Position numbers and translations under genes: made by a program. Positions 43,124 to 51,239 of a stretch of DNA of 64,000 bases are shown here, in pieces (the stretch's first letter is position 1; every line of letters starts with the position of its first letter). This DNA comes from Nocardia sp. (lineage in GTDB: Bacteria; Actinomycetota; Actinomycetes; Mycobacteriales; Mycobacteriaceae), in assembly GCF_025465275.1 (NCBI RefSeq), contig NZ_JAODNK010000070.1, positions 1 to 64,000 on the forward strand. Reading direction: 5' to 3'. The notes beneath the pieces were generated by a model that had not been told where the DNA came from, did no database searches, and was given only the letters and a program-made list of their open reading frames with translations.

Positions 43124-43996
43124 TCACCCCGTGAACACGAATTCCGGTGTGACCCCCCACAACAGGACAGTCAATATCAGGTCGAGCATGATGATCGCCA
43201 CCAGGCTGGCGCGGATCGCGCGCCCACTGGCGATGCCCACCCCAGCCGGGCCGCCCGAGGCGAAAAAGCCGAAGTAGCAATGGATGAAGGTGACCACCGC
43301 ACAGAAGAGAACCGCTTTGATCGTCGAATAGATCACGTCCACCGGATCGAGAAATTGCTCGAAATAGTGGTTGTAGGTACCGGCGGATTGGGAATGGACC
43401 ACCGTCACCACCAACCGGCAGGTGACAAAGCTGACCAGCAGCGTCACCAGATAAGCCGGTGCGACACAGAGCATTCCGCCGATCAGCCGGGTCCCGACCA
43501 CAAACGGCACGGTGCGCACGCCGAGCGCTTCGATGGCGTCGATCTCCTCCGAGATCCGCATGGAGCCGATTTCGGCCGTCATGCGGCATCCGGCCTGTGC
43601 GGCGAAGCCGACCCCGGCGACGATCGGGGCCATTTCCCGAATATTGGCCATACCGCCGACCACACCGGAGAGTGCGCCGAATCCGATGAGATCGAGCCCG
43701 GCGAACGCCTCGATCGACACCATCGCGCCGATGGCGACACCGAGGATCAGCATGGTGGTGACGACTCCGCCGTCGACGATGAGCGAGCCGCGACCCCACG
43801 CCAGATTGTTCAGCACCCGGAAGGTCTGTGCCCGGTACTGGCGCACCGTGACCGGCAGCAGCCACAGGGTACGGCCGACAAACACTGCGACCCTGCCGAT
43901 TTCGGCGAACATATCCAGACCGGGCCGGGTGATCCGCCGGGTGATCCGGGCGACTCGCGGCATCGCATGGTAGCGAGAGGGAACGGTGGTACTCAT
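43124..43996 (-). CDS. YrbE-type MCE permease B
   Basis: 290 residues, about five membrane helices, MlaE/YrbE (PF02405-like) fold. The conserved block GVGFAAQAGCRMTAEIGSMR ISEEIDAIEALG is the family signature for coupling to an ATPase, here not encoded nearby (an MceG/Mkl ATPase elsewhere in the genome is expected). It overlaps permease A by ATGA. Confidence 0.9.
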   Translation of the reverse strand: MSTTVPSRYHAMPRVARITRRITRPGLDMFAEIGRVAVFVGRTLWLLPVTVRQYRAQTFRVLNNLAWGRGSLIVDGGVVTTMLILGVAIGAMVSIEAFAGLDLIGFGALSGVVGGMANIREMAPIVAGVGFAAQAGCRMTAEIGSMRISEEIDAIEALGVRTVPFVVGTRLIGGMLCVAPAYLVTLLVSFVTCRLVVTVVHSQSAGTYNHYFEQFLDPVDVIYSTIKAVLFCAVVTFIHCYFGFFASGGPAGVGIASGRAIRASLVAIIMLDLILTVLLWGVTPEFVFTG

Positions 43997-44847
43997 GCGA
44001 CCTGACTCGGCAGGAACATGGTCTGCAGCTGTGTGATCAACAGCGTGGCCAGGATGATCGCCGTAACACTCAGCACCACCGACGAATTCACCGCATCGGC
44101 GACGCCCCGCGGGCCGCCGCGCGTCTCGAGGCCGCGCAATCCGGCCACGATGGCCACCAGTACGGCCGCGACCAAGGTCTTGATCACCGCGACCGCCAGA
44201 TCGGCGGTGGTGGCGAAGGCGCCGAAGGAGGCCCAGAAACTACCCCGGCTGACGCCGTTGAGTTCGACGGCGACGATATAGGAGGAGCCGACGCCCACCA
44301 TGACAATGGCGATCAGCAGCATCGGCGAAATCGCAAGCAGGGCAAGGAAACGCGGTACCAGCAGCCGCTGCACCGGATCAACCCCCATGACCCGCATGGC
44401 ATCGAGTTCCTCGCGAATGGCCCGCGCGCCGAGATCGGCCGCGATCGCCGAGGCGGCGGCCCCGCCCAGCAGCAGACCGGCAGCCAGTGGCGCGCCCTCG
44501 CGGATGATGCCCAGCCCGCTGGCCGCACCGGTGAGCGAATCGGCGCCGACCTGGTGGACCAATCCGCCGACCTGCACCGAGACGACCGCGCCGAACGGGA
44601 TCGCCATCAGCACCGCCGGCACGGCCGTCACCTTCAGCAGATGCCAGGCCTGCTGCAGGAATTCGCCGAACGGAAAGCGGCGGCCGATGATGTCCCGCAT
44701 CAGATATCGAAGAATCGATACGCCCAGCAGAACCGATCGGCCCAGCGTCGCCGCACTCGTGCGGCCGATACCCCCCACATGATCGACCGGAACATTGAGA
44801 ATGTCTGCGACTCTGCCCAGCGACGGTGCGCTGTCGAGCTGTGCCAT
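43993..44847 (-). CDS. YrbE-type MCE permease A
   Basis: 284 residues. Signature region AAASAIAADLGARAIREELD, then AMRVMGVDPVQRLLVPRF; multiple hydrophobic helices (ALLAISPMLLIAIVMVGVGS, SVTAIILATLLITQ). First of the two paired permeases. It lies 30 bases after the Mce-associated gene, in the same operon. Confidence 0.9.
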   Translation of the reverse strand: MAQLDSAPSLGRVADILNVPVDHVGGIGRTSAATLGRSVLLGVSILRYLMRDIIGRRFPFGEFLQQAWHLLKVTAVPAVLMAIPFGAVVSVQVGGLVHQVGADSLTGAASGLGIIREGAPLAAGLLLGGAAASAIAADLGARAIREELDAMRVMGVDPVQRLLVPRFLALLAISPMLLIAIVMVGVGSSYIVAVELNGVSRGSFWASFGAFATTADLAVAVIKTLVAAVLVAIVAGLRGLETRGGPRGVADAVNSSVVLSVTAIILATLLITQLQTMFLPSQVA

Positions 44848-44877
44848 GAGGTCTTCGGTGTCCCCTCGTACGAAAAT

Positions 44878-45510
44878 CTATTTACCGCTCATAGCCGAAT
44901 CGATGCCGCCCACATCGGTGATCTTCCAGCCCGCGTTCTTATCGATGGTGACGGTGTAGGTCGCGGTCGACTGGACGCCCTCCGGCGCCTGAGTGTTCTT
45001 GGTCATGACGCTGACAAAGCAGGTCACGACGTAAATACCGTTCTGCTCCGAACGGACCGACGCGGTGATCGGAGTCGGCGTGGACACCCACTGCAGCGGC
45101 ACGATGATCTGTTCCATCGAGGACGCCGCCTGCTTGAGCTTGTTCGCCAGCTGCGGTGAGGTGTTCGTGGTCAGCCGCTGCGACCAGGACGGGAGATCCT
45201 TGAAGTCCATCTGGGCGGCCCCGACCGAATAGTCACCGGCAACCTGTTCGGCGTGCTTACTGTCGTCGGCCGCCGAGTGCAGCGCCGTGACCTGGGCGCG
45301 CGCCGTATCGCGATCGCTCCCCCGCTGATGCGCCATCCAGCCGAGCGTGGCGGTCGCAAGCAGCAGTACGACCACCACGCCGAGCAGCACCACGGTGCTG
45401 AGCGGGAGCGATACCGTGCCACCGGTTTTCAGCTTCGGAATTCGCCGCTCGGCAGCCTCGTCCTCGATCTCCGGGCGCTCGAGATCCACCGTCGCCGCCT
45501 GTTTCGACAT
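44878..45510 (-). CDS. Mce-associated membrane protein (Mas)
   Basis: 210 residues from ATG 45510 with GAAGGG upstream. An acidic, cytosolic N-terminus (DLERPEIEDEAAERRIPKLK) leads to a single helix (LSTVVLLGVVVVLLLATATL) and an exported domain with a NTF2/Mas-like fold (SVGAAQMDFKDLPSWSQRLT, STATYTVTIDKNAGWKITDV). In most mce loci such genes follow mceF; here it is the first gene, directly under the operon promoter. Likely stabilises the transporter. Confidence 0.82.
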   Translation of the reverse strand: MSKQAATVDLERPEIEDEAAERRIPKLKTGGTVSLPLSTVVLLGVVVVLLLATATLGWMAHQRGSDRDTARAQVTALHSAADDSKHAEQVAGDYSVGAAQMDFKDLPSWSQRLTTNTSPQLANKLKQAASSMEQIIVPLQWVSTPTPITASVRSEQNGIYVVTCFVSVMTKNTQAPEGVQSTATYTVTIDKNAGWKITDVGGIDSAMSGK

Positions 45511-45552
45511 CGTCCACCCTTCATTGTCACCAGCCGACAGAACGTCGCAGAC

Positions 45553-45570
45553 TGACAACACTCCATGTCA
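45553..45570. promoter_or_regulatory. Shared regulon motif, site 3 (mce operon promoter)
   Basis: TGACAACACTCCATGTCA, TGACA-N8-TGTCA, 43 bases upstream of the Mce-associated gene that starts the minus-strand operon. Confidence 0.7.
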
Positions 45571-45703
45571 TTCAGTGTGCTCAAGCTAACAGCCCGGCTA
45601 CAGGTTGCCTAGAGCAAGTCCCGATTTCGCAGGTTTTCGCAGGCAATGCAGGTCTCGATAGCCACCCACAGACAGTTGACGGCGGACCGTCGGCACCATT
45701 AAA

Positions 45704-45721
45704 TGACAATTGTTGATGTCA
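45704..45721. promoter_or_regulatory. Shared regulon motif, site 4 (divergent operon promoter)
   Basis: TGACAATTGTTGATGTCA, the same inverted repeat, 29 bases before the start of the plus-strand gene at 45750. Sites 3 and 4 share one divergent promoter region of 240 bases. Confidence 0.7.
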
Positions 45722-45749
45722 TATATTGAGAACAAGGGGGTAAGAACAG

Positions 45750-45962
45750 ATGCGTGAACCCGTCGGCGAGTTGACTCGCCTCCTTGCGGACGACACCGGC
45801 GTTGTCGCCGAACTCACCGCCGAACAGGCCGAGCTGATGCTCACATTCCTACAGCGACAACGGGATTCCCAGCACCGCGAAACCATGGCGGCCATCGACG
45901 AAGCGATGGGAATCCTGCCCCGCCTCATCCGTATCCCGGCGAAGAAGATTCTGTTCGGTTAG
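45750..45962 (+). CDS. Small helical protein of the mce-linked operon
   Basis: 70 residues from ATG 45750 behind GGGGG. Predicted mostly helical (VVAELTAEQAELMLTFLQRQ, AAIDEAMGILPRLIRIP). It is 11 bases from the next gene and has the regulon motif at its promoter. No family recognised. Confidence 0.6.
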   Translation: MREPVGELTRLLADDTGVVAELTAEQAELMLTFLQRQRDSQHRETMAAIDEAMGILPRLIRIPAKKILFG

Positions 45963-45973
45963 GACGCAACACA

Positions 45974-46840
45974 ATGCACAATCTGATCACCGAGGTACAG
46001 CTGCAACTGCTCGCCAAAACCCTGGGCGTCGCACCGGCCGAGGTCGACGCCTTCGAGGGATTGGGAGCCGAGAAGATCCAGGCCCTGCGCGAACTCGCGT
46101 CCGGATATCTGTTCGATGAACTCGCGCCGATCTTCGGCCGTGTCAGCAACCTCGCCCCACTGGTTCCCGACGCACTGGTCACGAAGGTCGCGGAAATGGC
46201 CGTGCCACCCCTGGTGGCCGGCCGGGCCTCGGGAGCGCTCGGCGTCGCGCATCCGCATCGAATCAATGCGATCCTGCGCAGACTGAGCCCGGAGTACACG
46301 GCCGACTCCGCCCAGTCCATCGATCCGCGGGTCATTCCGCTGGTCTCCGCGGGCCTCGATATTCCACTCCTGATTCCGGCCGCACGAATTCTGCTGGCCC
46401 GCAAGGACTTCGCGACGGTGACCCTGCTCATCAGCAGCGTCGACAATGACCGGCTCTTCACCGAACTGGTCGAGGCGATCAGCGCGGACGGCCAGCACCT
46501 CGGCACCATCCTGCAGGCCCTGAGCTACGCACCCTCCGACACCTGGCTCACCGAGAATCTCGGCCGACTCCGCAGACCGCTCCTGCGAAAGCTCTTCAGC
46601 CCGACGGCCGACACCGAAACCGTCGCGGCATTGTCGGTGATCGCACGCCTGGGCTCCGACCTCCGGCCCCAGGTGGCCGAACACCTCTTCGACAGCCTCG
46701 ACACCACGGGCGTGCGCGCACTGGCCGACACCGCCCACACCCACGGCGCTGACGCCGAGCTGCGGTCCTTCGCGGACGCCCTCGGCGACGGCCGCCGCGA
46801 GCAGTTCGATCGCCTCGTCGTCACCGAGGTCGCCGAATGA
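45974..46840 (+). CDS. Hypothetical helical-repeat-like protein
   Basis: 288 residues, rich in amphipathic helices of about 20-25 residues in succession (LLAKTLGVAPAEVDAFEGLG, ALVTKVAEMAVPPLVAGRAS, TLLISSVDNDRLFTELVEAI), giving a HEAT-like look. No enzymatic motif seen. It overlaps the next gene by four bases (ATGA). Position in the mce-linked operon suggests a role in lipid uptake or metabolism. Confidence 0.65.
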   Translation: MHNLITEVQLQLLAKTLGVAPAEVDAFEGLGAEKIQALRELASGYLFDELAPIFGRVSNLAPLVPDALVTKVAEMAVPPLVAGRASGALGVAHPHRINAILRRLSPEYTADSAQSIDPRVIPLVSAGLDIPLLIPAARILLARKDFATVTLLISSVDNDRLFTELVEAISADGQHLGTILQALSYAPSDTWLTENLGRLRRPLLRKLFSPTADTETVAALSVIARLGSDLRPQVAEHLFDSLDTTGVRALADTAHTHGADAELRSFADALGDGRREQFDRLVVTEVAE

Positions 46841-47547
46841 ATCGCCCGGAACTGTTCGTGCACGGCGTCCCCGAAACCGCGCTCACCGCAGCACTTGTCG
46901 AGCATCTGCCCGTGAATGCCGCTGCGGCGCCGTGGAATTGCTCGGCCGAGGCGGTTTTCTGGCTGGGCCGCGGCGGCGCACCGGCCACCGCCGCACTGCC
47001 GCCGCGATTGCGCGGAAAAGCTCGCGCGCTCGGGGTGATCGGCGGATTCGTCCGATACACCGAAACACCCGTCGGCAGCTATGACGAAGTGCTCGGCGCC
47101 ATCGCCTTCCGGCAGGGACTGCGCCCGCGCGGCCACGTCGCCTTCATGGCCGTCGATTCGGAAACGAGCCTGGTCGGCGGTCGCACCAACTGGGCCATGC
47201 CGAAAACCCTCGCCTCGTTCTCCGGTGACCTCGCTTCGGGCACCATGACCGCCACCGAGGCGGTCGGCGGTGCGCCGAAGTGGACAATCGGAATCACCGC
47301 CCGCTCTTTCGGATTCGCATTGCCGCTGCACGCGACCGGCACCGTCCTGCACCAGTCGCACACCGGCGATATCGCCGCTGCCGCACTGCACACCCGAGGC
47401 CGCGCAAAACTCGCGCTCATCGATACCTCCGTCGACGGCGACGGCGACCTCCCCCACTGGCTACGGCCTGGACGCCACCTCGGCGTACTAGTCCCCCGCC
47501 TACAATTCACCCTTTCCTCGCCCGCACTGGTACGGGTAGGTAGATAG
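46837..47547 (+). CDS. Acetoacetate decarboxylase-like (ADC fold) protein
   Basis: 236 residues. FVRYTETPVGSYDEVLGAIA and LVGGRTNWAMPKTLASFSGD match the acetoacetate decarboxylase superfamily; the second segment ends in the lysine (PK) expected near the Schiff-base position. The middle and C-terminal parts are beta-rich. Members of this superfamily also catalyse decarboxylation or aldol-type reactions on other keto acids, so the substrate is open. Last gene of the mce-linked operon. Confidence 0.7.
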   Translation: MNRPELFVHGVPETALTAALVEHLPVNAAAAPWNCSAEAVFWLGRGGAPATAALPPRLRGKARALGVIGGFVRYTETPVGSYDEVLGAIAFRQGLRPRGHVAFMAVDSETSLVGGRTNWAMPKTLASFSGDLASGTMTATEAVGGAPKWTIGITARSFGFALPLHATGTVLHQSHTGDIAAAALHTRGRAKLALIDTSVDGDGDLPHWLRPGRHLGVLVPRLQFTLSSPALVRVGR

Positions 47548-47636
47548 CACATGGCGCGGCATCACCACCGCTTGCGTCGGAATTGAACGGCTAGACGATA
47601 TAGCCGACGCGAGCCAGTACCGTTGCTGAGCGAGAA

Positions 47637-47800
47637 CTAGCGGCGGAGAACAACGCCGACTACAGCGAAAACTCGGCTTCGAGCACTAGTTGACCACGAA
47701 GAATCCCCAGGTCGCCGCTGTTCCCATCTATATGGTGCCCTGCCGGGGGCGCCTCACCACCCTGACCTGCGACGTAGTCGCCAGGTTCAGTGGTACCCAC
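47637..47800 (+). repeat. Hairpin-rich island repeat, copy 4 (isolated)
   Basis: Blocks CTAGCGGCGGAG, AAACTCGGCTTCGAGCACTA, GTTGACCACGAAGAAT, CTGTTCCCATCTATATGGTG and CCGGGGGCGCC match the island copies, 26 kb away from them. The stem 47761-47773 (CCTGACCTGCGAC) pairs with 47777-47790 (GTCGCCAGGTTCAG) around GTA. There is no small-protein gene upstream. A vapBC pair follows immediately. Confidence 0.65.
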
Positions 47801-47903
47801 CCTCTCCCAGAGGCAAACACCGAGGGACTGTTGTCGAGCCCCGAGCCCTCTGACCCTCGGGAGATCTTCAGTTCACTGGATTCCGGCGCTGGCCAGACCC
47901 TCG

Positions 47904-47922
47904 CTGATATCATTGATATCAG
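47904..47922. promoter_or_regulatory. VapB operator
   Basis: CTGATATCATTGATATCAG is a perfect palindrome (9-bp arms, one central base) 13 bases upstream of the vapB start, and the ribosome site AGGAGG begins at its end. VapB/VapBC complexes bind such sites to repress their own operon. Confidence 0.75.
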
Positions 47923-47934
47923 GAGGTGGGTGCC

Positions 47935-48153
47935 ATGACAGATATCCTGATTAGGGATGTTCCCGAGCCGGCGATCGAGGAGATCGATCGGCGCGCCCAG
48001 GAGATGGGCGTCTCCCGGACCGAGTTCCTCCGGCGATGGCTCAGCAGAGACTTCCGGCCTACCGCCCCGGTCACAACCGGGGACCTCAGCCGTCTCGGCG
48101 AGCTTGCCCAGGACCTCAACAATCCCGAAGTAATGGGCCGGGCATGGTCGTGA
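47935..48153 (+). CDS. vapB: VapB-type antitoxin
   Basis: 72 residues from ATG 47935 with AGGAGG upstream. N-terminal ribbon-helix-helix ([32 protein letters not shown]) for DNA binding and a short C-terminal neutraliser part ([16 protein letters not shown]). Overlaps vapC. Antidote to the PIN toxin and autorepressor. Confidence 0.82.
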   Translation: MTDILIRDVPEPAIEEIDRRAQEMGVSRTEFLRRWLSRDFRPTAPVTTGDLSRLGELAQDLNNPEVMGRAWS

Positions 48154-48569
48154 GCGGCCGCCCCTGGTTGATCGACAAGTCTGCCCTGGTACGCCTCGGC
48201 CAGTCTCCCGACGCCAGCGAATGGGCAAAGCGAATCGAGCGAAGCCTGATCCGGATCTCAACAGTCACGCTGCTCGAGACCGGCTACTCAGCGAGGTCCG
48301 CATCCGACCTCACAGAACTCCTCGACCTCCCCCCGCTCGCACAGATGCCGATCGAGTACATGACACCGGCAGCGGAAGACCGTGCAGTAGAGGTACTTCG
48401 GAGACTCGCCGACCACGGACAACATCGCGCCCCGTCAATTCCCGATCTCCTGATCGCGGCGACCGCGGAGCAAGCAAAACTCGTAGTTCTACACGCCGAC
48501 AAGGACTTCGAACTCATCGCAGAAGTCACCGGCCAACCGACAGAGCGCCTCCGCTTCGACTCGCACTGA
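48144..48569 (+). CDS. vapC: VapC-type PIN-domain toxin RNase
   Basis: 141 residues from ATG 48144; GTG 48150 would give a 4-base overlap with the vapB stop and is equally plausible. PIN acidic residues are present in order: Asp in [11 protein letters not shown], Glu in [10 protein letters not shown], Asp in [11 protein letters not shown] and Asp in [12 protein letters not shown]. Such toxins cleave specific RNAs when VapB is degraded. Located beside repeat copy 4, perhaps carried in as cargo. Confidence 0.85.
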   Translation: MVVSGRPWLIDKSALVRLGQSPDASEWAKRIERSLIRISTVTLLETGYSARSASDLTELLDLPPLAQMPIEYMTPAAEDRAVEVLRRLADHGQHRAPSIPDLLIAATAEQAKLVVLHADKDFELIAEVTGQPTERLRFDSH

Positions 48570-48848
48570 ACCGCTGAGGCCCCCAGCAGCTACGCAACTT
48601 CTTGCCCCACAACGGATTCCAGGATCAAGAATCTCGGACTCTCGTCAGACGCCGCCCGCAGCGGCGAAACCCTGGCGGCGGTCATCCGCCGCGCTCGCGG
48701 ATATCGCATATCGGCCAGTCGTTATTCGCTGTGGGGTTACCAACTGTTGCAAAAACCGGACAAAACGCCCTTCGATGCCGCTACTCTCACAGCGGTGGGC
48801 CGAAACCTGATGGTCCGCAGTCGTATTCGGCTCAGATGAGGAACCCTT

Positions 48849-49256
48849 GTGCGCAAACTCGTTGTTGCCGTCGTCGCTGTCGGGACGGGAGGGGCGCTGA
48901 CGGGCGCGGCTGCTCCGGCACATGCGCTGGCCTGGGGCGATATGACGATTTCGGCGTCGTGCAAGATCTATATACCCGGCAACGCGGACGTAATGGTGAC
49001 GGTGAAAAACGTCGGTACGGACATCGCATACGCGGTGACGGCGCGCTACGAGGCTCCGGATATGGGGACAGGCATGGGATCGCGGACCTTCGGCAACTTC
49101 GGTATCGGCAGTTCGGACCGTGCGATCGTCGGGGCCGCACACAAGCGCTACTACAGGGTGGTGGCGGATGTGTATTCACAGGGCGGGGAACCCAACATGG
49201 CCAACAACAGCATCGACACCGTGGTCGATTGCGGTGACGGTTTCCCAACCCCGTAG
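48849..49256 (+). CDS. Small secreted beta-sandwich protein
   Basis: 135 residues from GTG 48849 (GAGGAA upstream). Sec signal peptide (LVVAVVAVGTGGALTGAAAP, AHA-L cleavage), then a beta-rich domain of about 105 residues (ISASCKIYIPGNADVMVTVK, NVGTDIAYAVTARYEA) resembling CARDB-type adhesion modules. Two cysteines (ASCKI, VVDCGD) could form a disulfide. Exported; function unknown. Confidence 0.75.
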   Translation: MRKLVVAVVAVGTGGALTGAAAPAHALAWGDMTISASCKIYIPGNADVMVTVKNVGTDIAYAVTARYEAPDMGTGMGSRTFGNFGIGSSDRAIVGAAHKRYYRVVADVYSQGGEPNMANNSIDTVVDCGDGFPTP

Positions 49257-49362
49257 CACCGGTTGACCGGTCCACGGCTCCGGCGGCGCGCCGAGGTCTA
49301 GACGACCTCGACGCCGAGCTTCTCCGCCTTGGCCAGGCGTGAGCGAATTCGTCCTAGCGCGG

Positions 49363-49559
49363 CTAGCGGAAGAATTCGCGCAGGGCGGCAGCTACCGGGG
49401 CGAAATCTTCGGGATGGTGGGTCAGCCCGACCAGCAACATAAACCGTGAATCCGGCAGGACAGCGTCGAGTTTCTCCATGCCTTCCGGCCCATACCGTTC
49501 GTATGGAAGACGACGCGGGTGCCGTCGGCCGAGACGACGCTGTCGGTTGTTGTCCACAT
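49363..49559 (-). pseudogene. Alpha/beta-hydrolase with internal deletion and frameshift
   Basis: From ATG 49559 one frame reads WTTTDSVVSADGTRVVFHTN G, the usual N-terminus of an alpha/beta-hydrolase. In the next frame GPEGMEKLDAVLPDSRFMLL and THHPEDFAPVAAALREFF, the usual C-terminus with its histidine helix, follow within 60 bases. The central 150-200 residues, including the nucleophile Ser, are absent. Dead gene. Confidence 0.6.
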
Positions 49560-49752
49560 GGATCTATCGTGCGCGCCACACCTCTCACCGCGCTTGCGCA
49601 GACCTTGCGCCGCTCAGGCAGTCGATGCGGAAGCTTCCGGCCGGGCGACGATTGTCGACCGGAACCCCATTGCGAGCCCCTGGAATTCGCGGCATTCCTC
49701 CGAGGCGGACCCCTCCTAGAGTGCTACGGAGCATGACCTCGAGGAGATTACG

Positions 49753-50013
49753 ATGAAATCGATTCTGCGACCGAAACTCCCACAAGTACTGGTCGGCTGT
49801 CTGATTGCCGGCGCGCTCGCCGTCGGCACCGCACAGGCCGCACCTGTCACCCTCGACCCCGATCAGTCCAGCCCAGCCGCCATCGCCACCGGCGATGCTT
49901 CCGGCTCAGCGGCAACAGGATCGGTCAGTTCATCCGAGTTGGCGATACTGCGAGTGCTTCTGCTGTGCCAGCTGGGCCTCATGTCCGGCCAATCCTGCAA
50001 CCTGATGCCATAG
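49753..50013 (+). CDS. Small secreted protein
   Basis: 86 residues from ATG 49753 behind GGAG. Signal peptide LPQVLVGCLIAGALAVGTAQ A, then a short serine/alanine-rich linker and a hydrophobic C-terminal helix with two cysteines (LLLCQLGLMSGQSCNLM). No family recognised; typical of small exported Nocardia proteins. Confidence 0.6.
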   Translation: MKSILRPKLPQVLVGCLIAGALAVGTAQAAPVTLDPDQSSPAAIATGDASGSAATGSVSSSELAILRVLLLCQLGLMSGQSCNLMP

Positions 50014-50200
50014 CCTCCGCACAGCCCACGACCTACCGGTGTTGCCGGATGGAGCATCCACAGACCGAAGCAGTCGTTCTGACAACAGCTCTGAGATATC
50101 GACCGGCGGCCCATTCGAGAACCGAGTGGGCTGCCGGTCTTCTCGGTGCGGCGGCGAGTGGACTCGTTCGGGCGCGATGACGAACGTGTCGGGGTTCGCG

Positions 50201-50593
50201 TTATTCGGGGATGATCGCTATTGCGTCGATTTCTACCAGCACGCCGGGGCGGGCGTGGGCTGCGGTGGAAATGACAGTGATGGCTGTGCGGTGGTTGCCC
50301 CAGACTGATTGGGACGCAGCGAATCCCGCTTGTACGTCGACACCGGCGACCAGGTAGATATTGAGTTTGACGACATACTCGGGCGTGGTGCCGGCGGCAG
50401 CAAGGACGGCCAGGACGTTCTTCATGGCTTGAATGGTTTGGGCGGCAATACCTTCGAGGACGGCTCCGGCGCTGTCGGTGCCTAGTTGGCCACCCACGTA
50501 GAGGGTGCGGGCGGCGGGGGCTATTACACCCTGGGTGAAGGCTGGGTTGTAGTGGAGTTCCGCTGGGTCGAGGTGGATTGGCTTCTCGGTCAT
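50201..50593 (-). CDS. RidA/YjgF-family protein
   Basis: 130 residues. Characteristic stretches: ARTLYVGGQLGTDSAGAVLE, QTIQAMKNVLAVLAAAGTTP, VVKLNIYLV and RPGVLVEIDAIAI. RidA proteins form trimers and hydrolyse reactive enamines/imines. The usual catalytic Arg position near the C-terminus (here HARPGVLVEID) is retained. It overlaps the DinB-like gene upstream by ATGA. Confidence 0.85.
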   Translation of the reverse strand: MTEKPIHLDPAELHYNPAFTQGVIAPAARTLYVGGQLGTDSAGAVLEGIAAQTIQAMKNVLAVLAAAGTTPEYVVKLNIYLVAGVDVQAGFAASQSVWGNHRTAITVISTAAHARPGVLVEIDAIAIIPE

Positions 50594-51177
50594 GAGGTTT
50601 CTCCGCCGGTGTCAGGATTCGTGTGGAGGTAGAGGTCGCGGAGGAGGCAGATCTCGGAGAGGTGGTGGATCAGTTCGCGGTGGATGTGCAGGACCAGGTC
50701 GGCCATGCGCAATTCGGGGAAGGGTTCCTTCGGGCCGGCTGGGACCAGGAGGCCGGGTTCGCCGAGGGTGCGCACTCCGGCCAGCCAGAGGTTGAGCTGT
50801 TCCTCGAGCTGGTCGAGTGCGGTGGACGCGGTGCCGGCGTATTTCCAGGTTTCGTATGACGCCTCCGGGCCGCCGAAGTGTGAGGCGTTGCGGGTGGCGA
50901 GGACGCCGACTATGACGTGGCCCAGGCGCCAGGCGATTGTGGTGAAGGGGGCGGGGATTGGCTGGGGGTAGCCGAAATCCACGGTGTAGTCGCCGGCGCC
51001 GGCTTGCATGGGTGCTGCCGAGGTGCCGCGGGGGCGCACGCTCCAGGCGTCGGGCACGGGTGACCAGAAGTATTCGTCGTCGGTGAGGCCGTCGAGGCGG
51101 GCTCGGAGCTGATGGTTCCAGTGGAACTCGAACTGCTCGCGCAGTGTCCGGTTCCAGTCGAATTCGTCGATGTCCAT
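50590..51177 (-). CDS. DinB-family protein
   Basis: 195 residues. Four-helix-bundle type with metal-binding histidines in EFHWNHQLRARL, IAWRLGHVIVGVLATR and HIHRELIHHLSEICLLRDLY, as in DinB/YfiT-like putative metalloenzymes. Divergent from the WYL regulator at 51240 and co-transcribed with the RidA-like gene. Confidence 0.8.
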   Translation of the reverse strand: MDIDEFDWNRTLREQFEFHWNHQLRARLDGLTDDEYFWSPVPDAWSVRPRGTSAAPMQAGAGDYTVDFGYPQPIPAPFTTIAWRLGHVIVGVLATRNASHFGGPEASYETWKYAGTASTALDQLEEQLNLWLAGVRTLGEPGLLVPAGPKEPFPELRMADLVLHIHRELIHHLSEICLLRDLYLHTNPDTGGETS

Positions 51178-51198
51178 GCAGCCACCCTCACATCAAAT

Positions 51199-51217
51199 GC
51201 GGACAGCATCGGTCCGC
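51199..51217. promoter_or_regulatory. Probable operator of the WYL regulator
   Basis: GCGGAC (51199-51204) and GTCCGC (51212-51217) form a perfect inverted repeat with 7-base spacer, in the 62-base gap between the divergent DinB-like and WYL regulator genes. Confidence 0.5.
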
Positions 51218-51239
51218 TATCTCTGGCAATGTGGGCGAT

